Positions 47,378 to 54,547 of a DNA stretch of 64,000 nt are shown piece by piece. The translations under genes and the position numbers were made by a program. The notes under the pieces were generated by a model. The model ran no database searches, was not told where the DNA came from, and saw only the letters and a list, made by a program, of their open reading frames with translations. The stretch covers positions 17,544 to 81,543 of the forward strand of contig JANLYQ010000117.1 in assembly GCA_031365725.1 (NCBI GenBank), given 5' to 3'. Each line of letters begins with the position of its first letter. The stretch's first letter is position 1. Source of the DNA: JANLYQ01 sp031365725 (GTDB lineage Bacteria > Actinomycetota > Actinomycetes > JACCUZ01).

Positions 47378-48241
47378 TCAGCCCACCGGCTCGTCGAGGT
47401 CGAGCACGAGGCGCCCGTCGACCCACACCGGTCGGGGCAGGATGCGCGGCAGCCGACCTGGCCGACGCGCGAGGGCGAGGGCCTCGAGGGCATCGGTCAC
47501 CGTGTCGTGGTCGACCAGCGACCGCAATGCCTCGATGGTGGGCGGCAGCATCAGCAGATGTCCGTCGCCCTGCACCTCGTCATGCCGGCGTACGGCGTCA
47601 CGCACGGGCAGCCACGACGTCGCATCGGCCTCCCCGCTCACGTCCCGCGCCTGCTGACCGGTCGGCACGCCGGCGACGAAGAACCACGTGTCGAACCGCT
47701 TGGGCTCGAACTCCGGGGTGACCCAGTGCGCCAGCGGCCGCATCAGGTCCGCGCGCAGCACGAGGCCGCGGGACCCCAGCAGGTCGCTCATCGACAGCGA
47801 CCGGTTCAGCAGCGCCAGCCGCGCCGACTCCAGGTCGGTGCCTGACGTGTCCCCGACCACCGAGGTGTCGTCGGGGCCGGCAAGCAGCACGGCAGACTCC
47901 TCGAACGTCTCGCGCGCCGCGGCGATCACCAACGCGCGGGCCAATGGCTCGTCGCACCCCAGCCGCTCGGCCCAGGTGGCGGCATCCGGTCCTGCCCAGC
48001 GCGGCCCGCGGTCGCTGTCCCGCGGGTCGACCGAGCCGCCCGGGAAGACGTGCATGCCGGCGGCGAAGGCCATCGAGCCCGCGCGGCGCAACAGATAGAC
48101 CTCGGGGCCGCGGGCGGCGTCCCGCAGCAGCACGACGGTCGAGGCGGTACGCGGAGTCACGACCGAGAACCCGCTCGGGTCCTCGACGTACGCCCGAGCC
48201 CGTTCAGCGTGAGAGGGGTGGACGTCCAGCACAGCGGGCAT
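47378..48241 (-). CDS. Nudix hydrolase-like protein (NUDT19 type)
   Basis: A 287-residue Nudix-fold protein with a split Nudix box: the glycine half is GMHVFPGGSVDPRD and the RExxEE half (ARETFEESAVLLAG) follows about 40 residues later, a layout known from NUDT19-like CoA hydrolases. Initial segment TASTVVLLRDAARGPEVYLL is standard. It is the first gene of a two-gene unit with the MBL hydrolase and divergent from the MerR regulator with 37 nt between starts. Confidence 0.87.
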   Translation of the reverse strand: MPAVLDVHPSHAERARAYVEDPSGFSVVTPRTASTVVLLRDAARGPEVYLLRRAGSMAFAAGMHVFPGGSVDPRDSDRGPRWAGPDAATWAERLGCDEPLARALVIAAARETFEESAVLLAGPDDTSVVGDTSGTDLESARLALLNRSLSMSDLLGSRGLVLRADLMRPLAHWVTPEFEPKRFDTWFFVAGVPTGQQARDVSGEADATSWLPVRDAVRRHDEVQGDGHLLMLPPTIEALRSLVDHDTVTDALEALALARRPGRLPRILPRPVWVDGRLVLDLDEPVG

Positions 48242-48278
48242 GCTAGGACAACGGGTCTGATGCCTCACGGGAGAGCGC

Positions 48279-48929
48279 ATGAACGAGGAGATGACTGTCG
48301 GGGAGCTGGCCCGGCGTGTCGGCATGACCGCGCGCAACATCCGCGCCTACCAGTCCCGAGGGCTGCTCTATCCCCCGCGCATCCAGGGCCGCACCGCCTA
48401 CTACTCGGGCGTGCACGCCTCCCGTCTGGCGCTGATCCTGTCGTTGCAGAACGAAGGCTTCACCCTCGCTGCCATCAAGCGCCTGCTCGAGACGCCCGGC
48501 AGCTATTCGGCCATCGTGGCCGACCGGCGGCGGCGCTTTCTCGACGGTGACTCCGACATCGTGGCCACCGTGCCCGTGTCGGAGGAGCGCATCCGGGCGC
48601 TGTTCCCGAACGCTCCTGGCGATCTCGAAGCCACCGGGTTGGTGTGGCGCGATGCCGCCGGCGAGCTCGTGAGCTCCACCACAGTCGTCGGCGTGGGCCG
48701 CACCCTGCTGGGTCTGGGTCTCGCGCCCGAGGTGGTGGGGCGCCTCCAGCTCGACGCCATGGCCTCCGGGCGCGCGCTCGGCGAGGGGGTGGGCGCCGAC
48801 CTGGCGGCCCAGGGCAGGGCTCGGGACGACCTCGCCAAGGTGGCGGTGCAGCTCAGCGCCGCGGTGTTCGAGATGGCGTTCCTCGCAGCGGCCGCGCGGG
48901 CCGCCGACGGGGCCGAGAAGACCGGCTGA
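48279..48929 (+). CDS. MerR-family transcription regulator
   Basis: A 216-residue regulator with N-terminal MerR helix-turn-helix and wing (TVGELARRVGMTARNIRAYQ, then SRGLLYPPRIQGRTAYYSG), a dimerisation helix (NEGFTLAAIKRLLETPG), and a C-terminal domain of about 130 residues without metal-binding cysteines, so the effector is probably not a metal. GGGAGAG lies upstream of the ATG. Divergence from the Nudix/MBL genes suggests these may be its targets. It converges on ridA with 3 nt between stops. Confidence 0.92.
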   Translation: MNEEMTVGELARRVGMTARNIRAYQSRGLLYPPRIQGRTAYYSGVHASRLALILSLQNEGFTLAAIKRLLETPGSYSAIVADRRRRFLDGDSDIVATVPVSEERIRALFPNAPGDLEATGLVWRDAAGELVSSTTVVGVGRTLLGLGLAPEVVGRLQLDAMASGRALGEGVGADLAAQGRARDDLAKVAVQLSAAVFEMAFLAAAARAADGAEKTG

Positions 48930-48932
48930 TCC

Positions 48933-49394
48933 TTAGTCGACCTCGACGATCATCTCGACCTCGACCGGCACACCCAGCGGCAAGGCAGCCACGCCGACTG
49001 CGCTGCGCGCGTGCACCCCTGCGTCGCCGAAGACCTTGCCCAGCAGCTCGCTGGCGCCGTTGACGACAGCCGGCTGACCGGTGAAGCCCGGCGCGCTGGC
49101 GACGAAGCCGACGACCTTGACCACGCGGCGTACCTTCTCGAGGTCGCCGATCTCGGCCTTCAGGGCGGCGATCGCGTTGAGGGCGCACGCCTGGGCGGCC
49201 ACCGTGGCCTCCTCGGGCGTAACCTCGGCGCCGACCGTGCCGACGTGGGTGAGCTCGCCGTTCAGGCGGGGCAGCTGGCCGGAGGTGAAGACGAGGTTGC
49301 CGGTGCGGACCGCGGGCACGTAGGCCGCCAGCGGCGGGGTGTCCGCGGGCAGGGTGAGGCCCAGCTCGGCGAGGCGGTCCTCGGCGGTGCTCAC
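48933..49394 (-). CDS. RidA-family protein (Rid/YER057c/UK114)
   Basis: Trimeric enamine/imine deaminase-like protein, 153 residues, with FTSGQLPRLNGELTHVGTVG and ARSAVGVAALPLGVPVEVEM. Classical RidA removes 2-aminoacrylate formed by PLP enzymes; here the family arginine (R in HARSAVGV) is kept, so activity is plausible. The subfamily is unclear. The ATG overlaps the stop of the DUF4177 gene by 4 nt; Rv3678c and Rv3678A show the same pairing. Confidence 0.9.
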   Translation of the reverse strand: MSTAEDRLAELGLTLPADTPPLAAYVPAVRTGNLVFTSGQLPRLNGELTHVGTVGAEVTPEEATVAAQACALNAIAALKAEIGDLEKVRRVVKVVGFVASAPGFTGQPAVVNGASELLGKVFGDAGVHARSAVGVAALPLGVPVEVEMIVEVD

Positions 49395-49546
49395 TTCGCC
49401 CGCTTGAGGTAGGCGACGACCTGGTCACCGCCCCCGGGGCCCGGCACGACCTGCACGAGCTCCCAGCCGTCCTCCCCCCAGGTGTCGAGGATCTGCTTGG
49501 TCGCGTGCACCAGCAACGGCACGGTGGCGTACTCCCACTTGGTCAT
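49391..49546 (-). CDS. DUF4177 small protein
   Basis: A 51-residue protein, MTKWEYATVPLLVHATKQIL then DTWGEDGWELVQVVPG, typical of DUF4177. It starts at the ATG at 49546 and overlaps ridA by 4 nt. Function unknown; equivalent in position to Rv3678A. Confidence 0.85.
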   Translation of the reverse strand: MTKWEYATVPLLVHATKQILDTWGEDGWELVQVVPGPGGGDQVVAYLKRAK

Positions 49547-49555
49547 GGCACGGAC

Positions 49556-49561
49556 CATACT
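49556..49561 (+). promoter_or_regulatory. -10 element of leaderless SDR gene
   Basis: CATACT, 6 nt before the GTG start; same hexamer and spacing as the cold-shock-like gene. Confidence 0.5.
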
Positions 49562-49567
49562 GCGCAG

Positions 49568-50347
49568 GTGCCGCCGCCTTCGACCCGCTCCGACGAGCTG
49601 CGCACCGCCCTGGTCACCGGCGCCGGTCGTGGCATCGGCCGTGCCGTCGCGCAGAGACTCGCCGCCCAGGGTTACCGCGTCGCGCTGACCGCTCGCAGCG
49701 CCGACGAGCTGGCCGAGACCGCGGCGCTGCTCCACACCGAGACGTTGGTGCTGGCTGCCGACATGCTCGACCCGGCTGCGCCGGACACCGTGGTCCAGGC
49801 CGTCGAGGATGCCTGGGGCGGGGTGTCGGTGCTCGTCGCCAACGCGGGCGCCGGCTCGTCGGCCCCGGTGCACCGGATCAGCGACGAGCTGTGGGCGAAC
49901 CAGCTGGAGCTCAATCTCACGGCGCCGTTCCGTGCCGTACGCCGGGTGGTGCCGGGCATGGTCGATCGCGGCTGGGGTCGGGTGGTCGTGGTGGCGTCGA
50001 TGGCCGCCAAGCGCGGCGAGCCCTACCTCGGGGCCTACTGCGCGGCCAAGCACGGCGTGCTCGGTCTCGTGCGCGCAGCCGCTGCCGAGCTCGCGACCAC
50101 CGGCGTGACGGCCAACGCCGTCTGCCCGGCCTACGTCGACACGGCCATGGCCGACGCAGCGGTCGACGCGATCGTCACGCACACCGGGCGCGACGCCGCC
50201 GCCGCGCGCGAGCTGCTCGCAGCCAAGCAGCCGATCGGTCGGCTGATCACCGTCGAGGAGGTCGCCGAGACGGTGTGGTTCTGCGTGACCAACGCCGCCG
50301 TCAATGGCCAGGGCATCAACGTCGACGGCGGAGCGGTGCAGGGGTGA
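49568..50347 (+). CDS. short-chain dehydrogenase/reductase
   Basis: A 259-residue classical SDR. The nucleotide motif is LVTGAGRGIGRAVAQRL, NAGAG follows, and the catalytic Ser-Tyr-Lys set is VVVASMAAKRGEPYLGAYCA with YCAAKHG. VNGQGINVDGG at the end is typical. Cofactor is probably NAD(P)H; substrate unknown. It is coupled to the next hydrolase gene by a GTGA overlap, so the two may act in one degradation step. Confidence 0.92.
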   Translation: MPPPSTRSDELRTALVTGAGRGIGRAVAQRLAAQGYRVALTARSADELAETAALLHTETLVLAADMLDPAAPDTVVQAVEDAWGGVSVLVANAGAGSSAPVHRISDELWANQLELNLTAPFRAVRRVVPGMVDRGWGRVVVVASMAAKRGEPYLGAYCAAKHGVLGLVRAAAAELATTGVTANAVCPAYVDTAMADAAVDAIVTHTGRDAAAARELLAAKQPIGRLITVEEVAETVWFCVTNAAVNGQGINVDGGAVQG

Positions 50348-51195
50348 GCCGTCCGGACTTGACGCTGGTCTATGGACCGTTGCCCGATCAGGTCGTCGAC
50401 GTGCGGCTGCCGGCGACGTCGTCGGCGCCTGCCTCGCCCTCGTTGGTGGTCGTCGTGCACGGCGGCTTCTGGAAGGCCGAGTGGGACCGGTCGCACGCCG
50501 GCGACCAGAGCGCAGCCCTGGCCGCGGCCGGCTACGTCGTGGCGACCGTCGAGTACCGCCGGGTGAGCCGGTCCGGCGACGGCTGGCCGGCCACCTTCGA
50601 CGACGTCGCGCTGCTGGTCGACACCGTGCCCGATCTGGTCGCCGCCGCTGTTCCTGGTCTGGTCGCCGGCGGGGTCCGGACCGTGCTCGTCGGGCACTCG
50701 GCCGGCGGCCACCTCGCCACCTGGGCCGCCTCCCGGCACCGGTTGCCGGTCACCTCCCGCTGGCACCGGGCCACTGCCGCCCCTGTTGCGGTCGTGTCCC
50801 TGGCCGGTGTGGTCGACCTGGCGCTGGCCGACGAGCTCGGCCTCGGCGGTCACGCTGCCCGGGTACTGCTCGGTGGCTCGCCGGCGGAGCACCCCCACCG
50901 CTGGGCGCAGGCCGACCCCGCGACACTCGCGCCTGTCGGCGTACCCGTCGTACTGGTGCACGGCGACCAGGACGAGGCGGTGCCTGTCGAGGTCAGCCGG
51001 TCCTACCTGGCGGCCGCGCGCGGGTTTGGCGCAGCGGGTGCAGGCGGTCCAGCCGGTGCAGGCGCTGCGTCCGTCGGCGGCGCGGCTGTCGCGTTGCACG
51101 AGCTGGCCGGCGTCGACCACATGGCGCTGGTCGATCCGACCTCCTCCGCCTGGCCCGCGGTCGTGAGCGCCGTCGCCCTTGCCGCTGTCGGGTAG
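50344..51195 (+). CDS. alpha/beta hydrolase (kynurenine formamidase/esterase-like)
   Basis: A 283-residue alpha/beta hydrolase with oxyanion motif VHGGFWKAEW, nucleophile elbow VLVGHSAGGHLATW, acid residue in HGDQDEAVP and catalytic His in LAGVDHMALVDP. The HGGFW and GHSAGGH motifs resemble bacterial kynurenine formamidase and steryl-acetyl-type esterases. A Gly/Ala-rich insert (RGFGAAGAGGPAGAGAASVG) precedes the His. The GTG overlaps the SDR stop by 4 nt. Confidence 0.88.
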   Translation: MSRPDLTLVYGPLPDQVVDVRLPATSSAPASPSLVVVVHGGFWKAEWDRSHAGDQSAALAAAGYVVATVEYRRVSRSGDGWPATFDDVALLVDTVPDLVAAAVPGLVAGGVRTVLVGHSAGGHLATWAASRHRLPVTSRWHRATAAPVAVVSLAGVVDLALADELGLGGHAARVLLGGSPAEHPHRWAQADPATLAPVGVPVVLVHGDQDEAVPVEVSRSYLAAARGFGAAGAGGPAGAGAASVGGAAVALHELAGVDHMALVDPTSSAWPAVVSAVALAAVG

Positions 51196-51272
51196 ACCAC
51201 TGAGTAGTGACTTCGGCCCCGCGTCCTCCGCGCCAGACGACTGGTGGCTGCGGCTTTGAGGCGTCCGGCGCC

Positions 51273-51316
51273 CGCCTACTGCGCTGCCCACATCCAGGGG
51301 GTCAGCGCAGTAGGCG
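51273..51316. terminator. bidirectional terminator between convergent genes
   Basis: CGCCTACTGCGCTG / CAGCGCAGTAGGCG form a perfect 14-bp stem around a 16-nt loop between the hydrolase stop and the acetyltransferase stop. Confidence 0.75.
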
Positions 51317-51343
51317 CGTGTCAGTCCCGTCAGGGCGCGCCTG

Positions 51344-51829
51344 TCAGGCAGTGACGAGGCGCTCGAGGTGCCAGTGCCCCTCGGCCTCCGCGACCACCAC
51401 GAACCCCAGCCGCACGAGCAGCCGGCGGGACGGCTCGTTGCCGACCTCCACCCGCGCCACCACCAGCTGCACCCCGGGCTGCCGGTCGACCCACCCGGCG
51501 AGCGCCCGCACCGCCTCGGTGCCGAAACCGCGGCCGCGGAACGGCGCCGCGAGGCCGTAGCCGATCTCGACCCGGCCGTCGTCGTCAGCTGGCCCGAAGG
51601 TGCCGCAGTCGCCGATCACCCGACCGTCCTCAGCCAGGGCGACGAACCAGCCACCGTCGTCCGGACCGCCGTGCTCCACCCAGCCGAGGGCGTCGAAGGA
51701 GTCCGCGTGCGGATATCCCGGCGCCAGCGGACGGCCGATGTCCTCACCGGCGAGCAGTGCGCGGGCCGCCTCGAGGGTCTGCGGCACGAGCAGCAGCCGA
51801 GGCGTAGCGAGCTCGGGACGGGCGGTCAC
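51344..51829 (-). CDS. GNAT N-acetyltransferase (RimJ/RimL type)
   Basis: A 161-residue acetyl-CoA-dependent acetyltransferase. The motif order TPRLLLVPQTLEAARALLAG, RVIGDCGTFG, VEIGYGLAAPFRGRGFGTEA (the acetyl-CoA pyrophosphate loop) and RVEVGNEPSRRLLVRLGF matches the RimJ/RimL group, which modify ribosomal proteins or small molecules. Substrate unknown. It is a single gene, divergent from the ArsA-like genes. Confidence 0.9.
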   Translation of the reverse strand: MTARPELATPRLLLVPQTLEAARALLAGEDIGRPLAPGYPHADSFDALGWVEHGGPDDGGWFVALAEDGRVIGDCGTFGPADDDGRVEIGYGLAAPFRGRGFGTEAVRALAGWVDRQPGVQLVVARVEVGNEPSRRLLVRLGFVVVAEAEGHWHLERLVTA

Positions 51830-51864
51830 AGCTGCGCAGCCTACGGCGATTACGCTCTCGCCCC

Positions 51865-52872
51865 ATGGCGCCCGACTCGACTGCGCGGGCTCACGAGTCG
51901 GACTGGGAGGGCGTGCGGCTGCACGTCGTCACCGGCAAGGGCGGCACCGGCAAGACCACCGTCGCCGCAGCCCTCGCCCTCGCCCTCGCCGGCGAAGGCC
52001 GCCGCACGCTGCTCGTCGAGGTCGAGAACCGGCAGGGCATCGCCCAGCTTTTCGACACCCCGCCGCTGCCCTACGAGGAACGCTCGGTCGCCGTCGGTTC
52101 CGGGGGTGGCGACGTCCTGGCCCTCGCCGTCGGCCCGGAGGAAGCGCTGCTCGAGTACCTCGAGATGTTCTACAAGCTCGGCCGCGCCGGTCGGGCTCTT
52201 CGACGCATCGGAGCCATCGACTTCGCCACGACGATCGCACCGGGCATGCGCGACGTCCTGCTGACCGGCAAGGTCTATGAGGCCGTACGCCGACAGAAGG
52301 CCGGGCGCCCGGTCTACGACGCCGTCGTGCTCGACGCCCCGCCCACCGGCCGCATCACTCGTTTTCTCGGGGTCAACGACGAGGTCGCCGGACTGGCGAA
52401 GGTAGGCCCGATCCGCGGCCAGTCCGACAGCATCATGCGGCTGTTGCGATCGCCGCAGACCGTCGTGCACGTGGTGACCCTGCTGGAGGAGATGCCGGTC
52501 CAGGAGACCGTCGATGCGGTCGCCGAGCTCACCAGGTCCGGTCTGCCGGTCGGCGGCATCATCGTCAACTCGGTGCGCGAGCCACTGTTCAAGGTCGCCG
52601 AGCTCACCGCTGCAGCCCGCGGCACCCTCCCCCGCGCGGACGTGGCCGCCGGGCTGGTCGCCGCCGGTGTCACGGTGCGCGACAACGCCCTCGACGCGCT
52701 GCTCGTGGAAGCGGGCGAGCACGCGGCGCGGGTGACGCTGGAGAAGGCGGGCCGCCGCACCCTCAAGGGGCTCCGGCGCCCGACCTACGAGCTGCCGCTG
52801 CTGCCCGAGGGCATTGACCTCGGCGGCCTGTACGCCCTGGCCGAGCAGTTGTGCCGGCAGGGCGCCGCGTGA
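51865..52872 (+). CDS. ArsA/Get3-like ATPase, first subunit (Rv3679 type)
   Basis: A 335-residue SIMIBI-class ATPase. The deviant Walker A is VTGKGGTGKTTVAAALA with the signature lysine present, Walker A' is LLVEVENRQG and switch regions include VLDAPPTGRITRFL. ArsA-type proteins use ATP to move arsenite or to chaperone tail-anchored proteins; there is no arsenic operon here and no Cys triad, so an anion-pump role is unlikely. The stop overlaps the second subunit's GTG by 4 nt. TACGCT lies 8 nt before the ATG. Confidence 0.92.
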   Translation: MAPDSTARAHESDWEGVRLHVVTGKGGTGKTTVAAALALALAGEGRRTLLVEVENRQGIAQLFDTPPLPYEERSVAVGSGGGDVLALAVGPEEALLEYLEMFYKLGRAGRALRRIGAIDFATTIAPGMRDVLLTGKVYEAVRRQKAGRPVYDAVVLDAPPTGRITRFLGVNDEVAGLAKVGPIRGQSDSIMRLLRSPQTVVHVVTLLEEMPVQETVDAVAELTRSGLPVGGIIVNSVREPLFKVAELTAAARGTLPRADVAAGLVAAGVTVRDNALDALLVEAGEHAARVTLEKAGRRTLKGLRRPTYELPLLPEGIDLGGLYALAEQLCRQGAA

Positions 52873-54020
52873 CCGGCGTCGTCCGTGGCGCCCTCGACCT
52901 CGACCGGGTGCTCACTGACCGGCGTACCCGGGTCGTGGTGTGCTGCGGCTCCGGCGGGGTCGGCAAGACGACGACGGCGGCGGCGCTGGCTCTGCGGGCA
53001 GCCGAGCAGGGCCGCTCGGTCGTCGTGCTGACGATTGACCCGGCGCGGCGGCTGGCGCAGTCGATGGGCCTCAAGGCGCTGGACAACACCCCGCGCGCGG
53101 TAGTCGGCGTCGACGCGGCGTCGGGTGGATCGCTCGACGCGATGATGCTGGACATGAAGCGGACCTTCGACGAGGTGGTGCTCGCGCACAGCTCGCCCGA
53201 GCGGGCGGAAGTGATCTTCGCAAACCCGTTCTACCAGTCGCTGTCGTCGAGCTTCTCCGGCACGCAGGAGTACATGGCGATGGAGAAGCTCGGCCAGCTG
53301 CGGGCCGAGGACCGCTGGGACCTCATCGTCGTCGACACCCCGCCCAGCCGGTCCGCGCTGGACTTTCTCGACGCGCCGCAGCGGCTCGGGTCGTTTCTGG
53401 ACGGCCGCTTCATCAAGATCATCATGGCGCCTGCCAAGACCGGTGGTCGGGCCTACCTCAAGGTCATCGGTGCCGGGCTGGGTGCGGTCACCTCGGTCCT
53501 GACCAGGGTGCTGGGCGCCCAGGTGCTGCGCGACCTGCAGTCCTTCATCGCTGCGCTCGACACGATGTTCGGCGGCTTCCGGGAGCGCGCGGACGCGACG
53601 TACCGGCTGCTCAAGACCTCCGGCACCTCGTTCGTGGTGGTCGCGGCGCCGGAGCGGGACGCCCTGCGCGAGGCGTCGTACTTCGTGGAGCGGTTGGGCG
53701 CCGAGTCGATGCCGCTGGCAGGGCTGGTCCTCAACCGGGTGCACACGACGGGCGCCAAGTCGCTGTCCGCCGCCCGGGCGGCAGCCGGTGCAGAGGTCCT
53801 GGGAGAGTCCGCCGGCGCCAAGGAGCACGCCCTGGCAGCCAGCATCCTGCGACTGCATGCAGACCGGATGCGCACGATCGAGCGCGAGCAGCGCCTGCGT
53901 GGCCGGTTCACGGCGGCGCACCCACGGGTGCCGGTCGTGGACGTGCCGGCACTGCCGGGTGACGTGCACGACCTGGCCGGACTGCGCGCAGTGGGTGCCG
54001 CGCTCGCCGGGCTGGGTTGA
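52869..54020 (+). CDS. ArsA/Get3-like ATPase, second subunit (Rv3680 type)
   Basis: A 383-residue partner of the preceding protein. Its P-loop is CCGSGGVGKTTTAAALAL: the P-loop lysine is kept but the signature lysine of KGGxGKT is Ser, so it cannot donate that lysine across the dimer. DTPPSRSALDFLDAPQRL and ALDTMFGGFRERA are characteristic. An obligate asymmetric heterodimer with the first subunit is likely. GTGA overlap with its partner fixes the start. It converges with the whiB gene 12 nt away. Confidence 0.92.
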   Translation: MTGVVRGALDLDRVLTDRRTRVVVCCGSGGVGKTTTAAALALRAAEQGRSVVVLTIDPARRLAQSMGLKALDNTPRAVVGVDAASGGSLDAMMLDMKRTFDEVVLAHSSPERAEVIFANPFYQSLSSSFSGTQEYMAMEKLGQLRAEDRWDLIVVDTPPSRSALDFLDAPQRLGSFLDGRFIKIIMAPAKTGGRAYLKVIGAGLGAVTSVLTRVLGAQVLRDLQSFIAALDTMFGGFRERADATYRLLKTSGTSFVVVAAPERDALREASYFVERLGAESMPLAGLVLNRVHTTGAKSLSAARAAAGAEVLGESAGAKEHALAASILRLHADRMRTIEREQRLRGRFTAAHPRVPVVDVPALPGDVHDLAGLRAVGAALAGLG

Positions 54021-54032
54021 GGCCGGGTCCCG

Positions 54033-54344
54033 CTAGATCGCGACCGGCAGCATCGAGGCGCTGAGACCCTGCTCGTACTCCGAGCGTGCCGTCTCGAGCA
54101 GCGTGCGCCATGACGTGACGTTGGGTCGACGACGGAGCAGAGCTCGACGCTCACGCTCAGTCATGCCTCCCCACACTCCGAACTCGACCTCGTTGTCCAG
54201 CGCGTCGGAAAGGCATTCGGTGCGCACGGGACATCCCATGCACACGGCCTTGGCGCGATTCTGTGCAGCCCCCTGCACGAAAAGGGTGTCGGGGTCGCTC
54301 GTCTTGCACGCGCCCCGCGACGCCCAGTCGTCTGCCCTCGTCAT
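54033..54344 (-). CDS. WhiB-family iron-sulfur regulator (WhiB4 position)
   Basis: A 103-residue Wbl protein. Four cysteines (Cys13, Cys35, Cys38, Cys44; CMGCPVRTEC) ligate a 4Fe-4S cluster, GVWGGMTERERRALLRRR is the conserved turn and basic DNA-contact segment, and the tail is short. Gene neighbours (ArsA pair and PBP) are those of whiB4 in M. tuberculosis, a redox-responsive regulator. The upstream region shared with ponA contains three palindromes. Confidence 0.94.
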   Translation of the reverse strand: MTRADDWASRGACKTSDPDTLFVQGAAQNRAKAVCMGCPVRTECLSDALDNEVEFGVWGGMTERERRALLRRRPNVTSWRTLLETARSEYEQGLSASMLPVAI

Positions 54345-54435
54345 CCCGGACCGTCCTCGTGTCTGATGGTGCTCTGGTGGTGCTGTCCGCGCTCGGTGTC
54401 GGATCTGCTGGCGCGTGTCGTCCTGCCTAGGAACG

Positions 54436-54506
54436 GTACGGACCCGTACAGGACGCCCGACAGGACCGTTCGGTCCAACTTGACCTAGTCAGTACGGACT
54501 ACTGAC
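54436..54506. promoter_or_regulatory. three short palindromes in the whiB/ponA divergent region
   Basis: Three inverted repeats lie within 71 nt: GTACGG-AC-CCGTAC (54436-54449), GGACCG-TT-CGGTCC (54463-54476) and GTCAGTA-cggac-TACTGAC (54488-54506). All contain a CGGAC/GTCCG-type core. They are placed between the two divergent starts and could be operators for whiB, ponA or both. Confidence 0.5.
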
Positions 54507-54547
54507 GCTTCCATGGGACGAGGCACGGGCACGTAGGCTGCTGTCCC

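Noticed and set aside
51865..54020. Arsenite efflux ATPase genes
   Set aside because: No Cys triad and no arsB, arsR or arsC nearby; position matches the Rv3679-Rv3680 pair.
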